From DASWKG01 sp036396755 (GTDB lineage: Bacteria; Actinomycetota; UBA4738; CALAEC01): a stretch of 34,074 bases of DNA. Position numbers and translations under genes: made by a program. The notes beneath the pieces were generated by a model, which worked only from the letters and a program-made list of their open reading frames with translations, did not search any database and was not told the origin of the DNA. Numbering within the stretch: the first letter of the stretch is position 1; each line of letters starts with the position of its first letter. The stretch covers positions 1-34,074 of the forward strand of contig DASWKG010000103.1 of NCBI GenBank assembly GCA_036396755.1, in the 5' to 3' direction. This document shows positions 29,281 through 34,074 of the stretch, piece after piece.

Positions 29281-31673
29281 CGCGGCGACTGCTCGTCGTC
29301 GCCGTCGCGCTCCTGCCGGCCCTGCCCGCGACCGCCGCCCGCCCCCCCACCTACGAGGTCGTCTGGCGCCGCGGCGGCTCCTCGGCGCCCTACGAGCTCG
29401 AGTCCTTCACCCACCCGGCCGCCGGCGAGTCGATCTTCGTCGCGGGCTACTCGGGCGGCGTCTCGGCGGTCGGACGGACCGGACCGATCTGGCGGTGGGC
29501 GGCCGGGAACACGCAGGTGGCGGGGACCGCCTTCGGCGACCTCACCGGCGACGGCGTCGACGACGCGGTGGTGGGCCAGTACACCGAGGAGGTCACGGTC
29601 CTCGACGGCGTCGACGGCGAGCCCCTCGCCTCCCGCACCTTCGCCACCGCCCCCGAGGGGCTCGCCCTCGGGGACGCGGACGGGGACGGCCGCCTCGACC
29701 TCTTCGTAATCACCGAGAGCAGTGGAGCCGCCAACAACGCCGTCCACCTGTTCCTCGGCGCCGGCCTCGAGCCGGCGTGGTCGGTGGATCTCGGCGCCGC
29801 GCAGCAGTACGTGCTCGGCGCCGACGCGGGAGACGTCGACGGCGACGGCCGCGACGACGTCGTGTTCGGGACCTATTCGAACGGGCCGAGGCTCTACGCC
29901 TTCGGCTCGGGAGGCACGAAGCTCTGGGACGCCGACCTCGGCGGCGCCGTCCAGAACGTGACGATCGCCGACGACGGCGGCACCGTGTTCGCCACGCGCA
30001 CCGGCACCGCGCTCTTCGCCCTCGACGCCCGGACCGGCGCCCTCCGCTGGTCGCTCAGCGGCACCAGCGGCTTCTCGCGGATGGCGATCGCGGACCTGAC
30101 CGGCGACGGGCGGGACGACGTCGCCTGGGCGCTGTACGGCGCATCGGGCAAGTCGCCCGCGTACCAGGTGATGGCCGTGGACGGCGTGCTCGGGGCACCC
30201 GCGTGGACCGCCCCCGCGGTCGCGCCGCCCAAGGGCATCGTGGCCGGCGACCTCGACGCGGACGGCGACCCCGACGTGGCCGCGACCACCCAGGACGTCG
30301 GCCCGGGCCTCGAGGGCCCCAACTTCGTGTGGGCGTTCGAAGGTGACACGGGCCGGCCGCTCTGGAGCCACGCCCTCGCGGGAGATCAGACGACCTACCT
30401 CGCCGACGTCACCCTCGCCGACGTCGGGGGCGACTCTCAGGACGAGGTGATCGCGGCCCCCTACTTCAACGTGCTGCTCGGGCTCTCCTCGCGCGACGGC
30501 GCCCAGGTCTGGGACATGCCGGTCGGCAGCGGGGTGGGCTCCGCGGCCGCCGTGGATCTCGACGGTGACGGGCTGCCCGAGGTGGTGGAAGGCGGCGACG
30601 ACTTCCGAGTCACCGCTCGGGAGGCGACGACCGGCGCCGTCCGGTGGACGCGGGACCTCGGCGGGCAGGTCCTCCACGTCTCGGCGGTCCCGGCCGGCGG
30701 CGGGGGCGAGGACGTGATCGCGATCGCCCTCGGCAGGCTCGTCCGACTGCGGGGCTCCGACGGCTCGGCACGCTGGTCGGTGTCGCTGCAGGGGATGGGG
30801 ACCGACGCCGAGCTGATCCCCCGGGCCGGCGCGGCCCCGCTCCTGGCAGTGGGCGCCCGCTCAAAGCGGAGCGCACGCGGCTACGGGAGCGACACCCAGG
30901 TCGGCCACCTCGACCTGTTCGACCCCGAGACCGGGGAGCTGCTGTGGGACCTGCCGTCGCCGGGGGTGCCCTGGTACCTCGACTCGGGCGACGTCGACGG
31001 CGACGGCGTCCGTGACCTCGCGGTGGGCACGACCGTGAACCAGGCGCTGGCCGTCGCCGTCTACGACGGCGCGTCCCTCGCAACGGCGCCCGTCCCGCTC
31101 TGGCAGTCGGCCACCGACGGGACGATCCGCGGACTCACGATCTCCGGCGGCGCGGTGCTCACCACGCGCGCGACCGTCAACGCCGTGGTGGCGCAGGACG
31201 GCGCGACCGGCACCGAGCGCTGGCGGCGTGCGATGGGGGTGGCGACCGCTCCCATCGGAAGCGGGGACGTCGACGGCGACGGCGTCCCGGACCTGCTCGT
31301 CGCCACCGAGGTCTTCGCGGAGGGCGTCGCCGCGGTGAGCGGCGCGACCGGCCAGGTGCTCTTCGACGTGCCCGTGGGGGTCCGGTTCGTGAAAGCGGCG
31401 GCGTGGACCGACGTGTCCGGCGACGGCGACCCCGACCTGCTCGTCGCCTCCGACGGCGGCACCTACGGCGACGGCGGCGTCCTGGCGTTCGACGGAGACT
31501 CGCTCGGCTCGGCCGAGCCCGCGCCGCTCTGGTCGTACCCCGACGTGAACGCCTACGGGCTGGTCCGCGTCGCGCTGCCGGACGACGAAGCCTGGCTCGC
31601 GTACGGGTTCACGGTCCGACCCGACGCGCTCACCCTGCTCCGGCCGGTCCCCGAGGACCCCTCGACCGACTGA
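29277..31673 (+). CDS. Secreted FG-GAP/PQQ-like beta-propeller protein 2
   Basis: A 798-residue paralogue of its upstream neighbour. The signal peptide RRLLVVAVALLPALPATA is cleaved near residue 20. About ten FG-GAP calcium loops follow (GDLTGDGVDDAVVG, GDADGDGRLDLFVI, GDVDGDGRDDVVFG, ADLTGDGRDDVAWA, VDLDGDGLPEVVEG, GDVDGDGVRDLAVG, GDVDGDGVPDLLVA, TDVSGDGDPDLLVA), alternating with PQQ-like blade motifs (GTKLWDADL, TGALRWSLSG, GAQVWDMPV, TGAVRWTRDL, TGELLWDLP). No anchor or catalytic motif is seen. ATG 29277 overlaps the upstream stop by 4 bp, so the two are translationally coupled and probably exported in fixed ratio. It converges on yebC with a 17-bp gap and no clear terminator. Confidence 0.92.
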   Translation: MTRRLLVVAVALLPALPATAARPPTYEVVWRRGGSSAPYELESFTHPAAGESIFVAGYSGGVSAVGRTGPIWRWAAGNTQVAGTAFGDLTGDGVDDAVVGQYTEEVTVLDGVDGEPLASRTFATAPEGLALGDADGDGRLDLFVITESSGAANNAVHLFLGAGLEPAWSVDLGAAQQYVLGADAGDVDGDGRDDVVFGTYSNGPRLYAFGSGGTKLWDADLGGAVQNVTIADDGGTVFATRTGTALFALDARTGALRWSLSGTSGFSRMAIADLTGDGRDDVAWALYGASGKSPAYQVMAVDGVLGAPAWTAPAVAPPKGIVAGDLDADGDPDVAATTQDVGPGLEGPNFVWAFEGDTGRPLWSHALAGDQTTYLADVTLADVGGDSQDEVIAAPYFNVLLGLSSRDGAQVWDMPVGSGVGSAAAVDLDGDGLPEVVEGGDDFRVTAREATTGAVRWTRDLGGQVLHVSAVPAGGGGEDVIAIALGRLVRLRGSDGSARWSVSLQGMGTDAELIPRAGAAPLLAVGARSKRSARGYGSDTQVGHLDLFDPETGELLWDLPSPGVPWYLDSGDVDGDGVRDLAVGTTVNQALAVAVYDGASLATAPVPLWQSATDGTIRGLTISGGAVLTTRATVNAVVAQDGATGTERWRRAMGVATAPIGSGDVDGDGVPDLLVATEVFAEGVAAVSGATGQVLFDVPVGVRFVKAAAWTDVSGDGDPDLLVASDGGTYGDGGVLAFDGDSLGSAEPAPLWSYPDVNAYGLVRVALPDDEAWLAYGFTVRPDALTLLRPVPEDPSTD

Positions 31674-31690
31674 CCCGCCGCGGCGAGTCG

Positions 31691-32440
31691 CTAGCCGACC
31701 TCGGCGAGGACGTCGTCGGGGATGTCGAAGTTCGCGTAGATGTTCTGGACGTCGTCGAGGTCGTCGAGCGCCTCGATGAGCGTGAGCAGCTTCCGGGCCT
31801 CGGCCCCCTCCACCGGCACCGCGGTCTGCGGGACCATCGTGAGCTCCGCCGAGGCGACGGGGATCGAGGCCGCCTCGAGGATCTTGCGGACCTCGGCCAG
31901 CGCCGTGGGCCCGGTGGTGACCTGCCACTGCTCGTCCTCCCCGCGGAGGTCCTCGGCGCCGGCGTCGAGGATCAGCTCGAGGAGCTGCTCCTCGCCGGGC
32001 GCCGCGTGCTTGTCGACGAGGATCACGCCCTTGCGGTCGAACAGGTACGCGACGCTGCCGGGGTCGGCGAGGTTGCCGCCGAGCTTGGTGAAGGTGTGGC
32101 GAACCTCCTGCCCGGTGCGGTTGCGGTTGTCGGTGAGGGTCTGCACGAGCACGGCCACGCCGCCCTGCGCGTAGCCCTCGTAGGTGACCTCCTCGTAGCG
32201 CGCGCCGCCGGTTTCCCCCGCGCCGCGCTTGATCGCCCGATCGATGTTGTCGTTCGGGACCGAGTAGCCCTTCGCCTTCTCGACCGCCGACGCGAGCGTG
32301 GGGTTGCCCTCGATGTTCGAGCCGCCCTCGCGCGCGGCGACCTCGATCGCGCGGATGAGCTTCGCGAAGAGCTTGCCGCGGCGCGCGTCGGTTGCCGCCT
32401 TCTTGTGCTTGATCGATGACCACTTGGAATGTCCGGACAT
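31691..32440 (-). CDS. yebC: YebC/PmpR family protein (TACO1-like)
   Basis: Conserved bacterial protein once called a transcriptional regulator and now linked to translation of proline-rich stretches. It has 249 residues, with the family start MSGHSKWSSIKHKKAATDAR, then GKLFAKLIRAIEVAAREGG, PNDNIDRAIKRGAGE, YEGYAQGGVAVLVQTLTDN and the late RKLLTLIEALDDLDDVQNIY. ATG 32440 follows directly on the pdxT stop (TAGATG) with AGGTG about 8 nt upstream. The pdxT–yebC–ruvC order is conserved in Actinomycetota, but here the FG-GAP pair separates yebC from ruvC. Confidence 0.97.
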   Translation of the reverse strand: MSGHSKWSSIKHKKAATDARRGKLFAKLIRAIEVAAREGGSNIEGNPTLASAVEKAKGYSVPNDNIDRAIKRGAGETGGARYEEVTYEGYAQGGVAVLVQTLTDNRNRTGQEVRHTFTKLGGNLADPGSVAYLFDRKGVILVDKHAAPGEEQLLELILDAGAEDLRGEDEQWQVTTGPTALAEVRKILEAASIPVASAELTMVPQTAVPVEGAEARKLLTLIEALDDLDDVQNIYANFDIPDDVLAEVG

Positions 32441-33001
32441 CTACGTCACCTTTCCGAGGAATCGCTCGTGGAGGCCGGGGTCGGGCACCAGCTCGGGATG
32501 GAACGCGGCCGCGATGAGCGCGCCCTGCTCGACGACGACGGGCCGGCCGTCGTGGGTGGCCAGCACCCGGGCGGCCTCGCCGACCCGCTCGACGACCGGG
32601 GCGCGGATGAAGACCCCGCGGAGCGGGCGGTCGAGGCCCTCCACGTGGACGTCGGCCTCGAAGGAGTCGACCTGGCGTCCGTAGGCGTTCCGGGCCACGC
32701 CGAGGTCCATGATCGAGAGGAGCGGCTCTCCCCCGTCGACCTCGGTCGCCATCGCGATCATCCCGGCGCAGGTGCCCAGGACGGGCATGCCGTGGGCGAC
32801 GCGCTCGCGGATGGGCTCGACCAGGCCGTGGACGCGCGCCAGGCGGCCGATCGTGGTGCTCTCGCCCCCGGGGATGACCAGGCACGCGACCTCGGCCAGG
32901 TCGGCCGGCGTGCGCACCTCGAGCGGGGTCGCGCCGCAGCCCGCGAGGACCGCGGCGTGCTCCCGGAAGTCGCCCTGCAGGGCCAGCACACCCGCCTTCA
33001 T
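32441..33001 (-). CDS. pdxT: Pyridoxal 5'-phosphate synthase glutaminase subunit PdxT
   Basis: Class I glutamine amidotransferase that feeds ammonia to PdxS for de novo vitamin B6 synthesis. The 186-residue product has VLALQGDFREH at the N-terminus, the glutamine site IPGGESTTIGRL, the nucleophile elbow GTCAGMI, NAYGRQVDSFE and FIRAP, and the His/Glu of the triad in AAFHPEL. The ATG at 33001 has no ribosome-binding site; a TATCAT hexamer lies 7 nt upstream. pdxS lies upstream, separated by a membrane-protein gene. Confidence 0.97.
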   Translation of the reverse strand: MKAGVLALQGDFREHAAVLAGCGATPLEVRTPADLAEVACLVIPGGESTTIGRLARVHGLVEPIRERVAHGMPVLGTCAGMIAMATEVDGGEPLLSIMDLGVARNAYGRQVDSFEADVHVEGLDRPLRGVFIRAPVVERVGEAARVLATHDGRPVVVEQGALIAAAFHPELVPDPGLHERFLGKVT

Positions 33002-33008
33002 GGGGCCA

Positions 33009-33014
33009 ATGATA
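33009..33014 (-). promoter_or_regulatory. pdxT: Candidate -10 element for a leaderless pdxT transcript
   Basis: TATCAT (five of six with TATAAT) ends 7 nt before the pdxT ATG. CTGAGC, 16 nt further upstream, shares three bases with the -35 consensus. Together with the absent ribosome-binding site this suggests a leaderless pdxT–yebC message. Confidence 0.5.
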
Positions 33015-33032
33015 TCGGAGCGAGGAGGGTGC

Positions 33033-33692
33033 TCAGCTCGCCGGCGGCGAGCCGGTCAGCCTCCGGCCCTCGCGCAGGTGCCACCAGAAGACGGGGGCCC
33101 CGACCGCCAGGACCAGCGCGAAGTCGAGGGTGCTGCGCGCGGCCTCGGACGCCGACGGGTAGCACTCGCGCAGGCCCACGACGGACTCCTCAGCACTGGC
33201 CGTGATCCCGTAGATGGTCTCGCTGCTGAAGCAGTGCGGCACGGCGAGGTCGACCAGGGCCGTAAGCACGCCGATCGTCCCGGTCAGCACGAAGCCGAGC
33301 GCCACGAGTCCTACCAGGTGGAAGTAAAGGGATGAGCCCCAGAACGCGTCGGTGAAGGGACCGCCGTCCCGACGGCGCGCCTCCCGCAGGTGCCACCAGG
33401 CGAGCGCGAGGCCGGGCAGCGCGAAGGCGATGCCGTTCAGCAGGCCGCGGACGCCGTCGCGCACGGTCTGGAACTCGCGCGGGAGGACCAGCGTCCGCAG
33501 GCCGAGCAGCCCGGCGATCGCGCCGCCGAGCAGGAAGGCCACGCCGATCACGGCCGCGCCGTAGTAGTAGAGCTGCGAGATGACGTAGGCGCCCTTGCCC
33601 TCTTCCTCGGGGCCGGGGCGCGCCGGCGGCTTCCTCGCGGCCGGCTTCCTCGCGGCGGGCTTCTTCGCCGAGGACTTCTTGGCGGCGGGCAC
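33033..33692 (-). CDS. Four-helix membrane protein with Lys/Ala/Pro-rich N-terminal tail
   Basis: A 219-residue protein. Residues 1-30 are a basic tail (AKKSSAKKPAARKPAARK) like histone H1 or mycobacterial HupB tails. Four hydrophobic helices follow at about 40-62, 84-100, 122-148 and 188-206. The second and fourth helices end in nearly the same motif (WWHLREARR and WWHLREGRR), implying an internal duplication of a two-helix unit. It recalls the DUF5671 layout, but I cannot confirm this. The GTG at 33692 has little ribosome-binding signal and lies 3 nt after the pdxS stop. A later start that removes the tail is possible. Function is unknown. Confidence 0.8.
   Translation of the reverse strand: MPAAKKSSAKKPAARKPAARKPPARPGPEEEGKGAYVISQLYYYGAAVIGVAFLLGGAIAGLLGLRTLVLPREFQTVRDGVRGLLNGIAFALPGLALAWWHLREARRRDGGPFTDAFWGSSLYFHLVGLVALGFVLTGTIGVLTALVDLAVPHCFSSETIYGITASAEESVVGLRECYPSASEAARSTLDFALVLAVGAPVFWWHLREGRRLTGSPPAS
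33628..33672. repeat. Three 15-bp tandem units in the basic tail of the membrane protein
   Basis: GGCTTCCTCGCGGCC (33628-33642), a 14/15 copy (33643-33657) and a degenerate third copy (33658-33672) encode the repeated Ala-Ala-Arg/Lys-Lys-Pro units of the N-terminal tail. Such repeats can expand or contract by slippage in frame. Confidence 0.75.
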
Positions 33693-33695
33693 CGG

Positions 33696-34074
33696 CTACC
33701 AGCCGCGGGTCTGGAGGAGGCCGTCCTCGCCGAGCTCGGCGATGTCGATGCCGCGCATCGGCTCCCCCAGCCCGCGCGAGACCTTCGCGAGCACGTCGGG
33801 GTCCTGGAAGGACGTGGTCGCCTCCACGATCGCCCGCGCCCGCGCGGCCGGGTCGTCGGACTTGTAGATGCCCGAGCCGACGAACACGCCGTCGACGCCG
33901 AGCTGCATCATGAGCGCCGCGTCGGCCGGGGTCGCGAGGCCTCCGGCTGCGAAGTTCACGACGGGGAGCTTCCCGGTCTCGGCCACCTGCCGGACCAGCT
34001 CGAGTGGCGCGCCCAGCTCCTTCGACGCGGAGACCAGCTCGTCGCCGCGCGCGCCCGCCAGGTGAGCGATCTGC
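33696..34074 (-). CDS. pdxS: Pyridoxal 5'-phosphate synthase lyase subunit PdxS, N-terminus outside the window
   Basis: Synthase subunit that builds PLP from ribose 5-phosphate, glyceraldehyde 3-phosphate and ammonia. Only the last 125 of about 295 residues are present; the frame continues past the right edge. Visible parts are KELGAPLELVRQVAETGKLP, the phosphate-binding NFAAGGLATPADAALMMQLG, GVFVGSGIYKSDDP and RARAIVEATT, then LAKVSRGLGEPMRGID and the end LLQTRGW. It begins the pdxS–membrane protein–pdxT–yebC run. Confidence 0.97.
   Translation of the reverse strand, partial: QIAHLAGARGDELVSASKELGAPLELVRQVAETGKLPVVNFAAGGLATPADAALMMQLGVDGVFVGSGIYKSDDPAARARAIVEATTSFQDPDVLAKVSRGLGEPMRGIDIAELGEDGLLQTRGW

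Noticed and set aside
1..34074. CRISPR array, prophage, insertion sequence, tRNA or rRNA genes
   Set aside because: No regularly spaced repeats, transposase or integrase motifs, or RNA-gene signatures were found on either strand.

Overview
The window is about 34 kb of very GC-rich bacterial chromosome, densely packed with essential genes nearly all on the minus strand. The gene order is the classic Actinomycetota block: pdxS–pdxT–yebC–ruvCAB–yajC–secD–secF–apt–rel–dtd–(glyoxalase II-like)–hisS–aspS–rarA–DUF948–DUF6167-like–alaS–ruvX–mltG. The same order is recognisable around Mycobacterium tuberculosis Rv2606c–Rv2553c and in Streptomyces. A GspE/PilB assembly ATPase sits beside mltG where aroE is often found. 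This, together with several secreted PKD, FG-GAP and DUF11 proteins, points to a deep-branching, probably uncultured actinobacterial class rather than a mycobacterium or streptomycete. Genus and species cannot be read from the sequence.

Layout from left to right: the 3'-truncated pilB and a small possible roadblock-like gene (1-1993); the cell-wall, RNA-maturation and tRNA-charging run mltG–ruvX–alaS–DUF6167-like–DUF948 (2069-6862), with a promoter at its head; a plus-strand orphan histidine kinase (6966-8270) whose 3' end overlaps a C-terminally shortened rarA (8258-9355); a 344-bp hairpin-rich non-coding gap; aspS, hisS and a metallo-beta-lactamase-fold hydrolase in a 4-bp-overlap operon (9700-13378); a secreted protein of unknown function bracketed by two long hairpins (13396-14732); dtd–rel–apt–secF–secD–HD hydrolase–yajC (14754-21591); a large secreted M23-like/DUF11/PKD protein (21728-24436); ruvB–ruvA–ruvC (24541-26680); two overlapping plus-strand genes for secreted FG-GAP/PQQ-like beta-propellers (26806-31673); and yebC–pdxT–membrane protein–pdxS (31691-34074, pdxS cut by the window edge).

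The conserved backbone covers translation fidelity (alaS, aspS, hisS, dtd, yebC), the stringent response and purine salvage (rel, apt), protein export (secDF, yajC), recombination (ruvABC, rarA, ruvX) and vitamin B6 synthesis (pdxST). It is interrupted at four or five junctions by lineage-specific genes for exported or membrane proteins. The clearest regulatory signal is at ruvC. A good -35/-10 pair is placed so that transcription would begin at the GTG start codon, and a perfect 12-bp palindrome of the LexA SOS-box type covers that start point. Similar -10 hexamers lie 7-9 nt before start codons at pdxT, rarA, alaS and the MBL gene, which suggests leaderless mRNAs are common here. No tRNA, rRNA, CRISPR array, insertion sequence or phage gene was seen.
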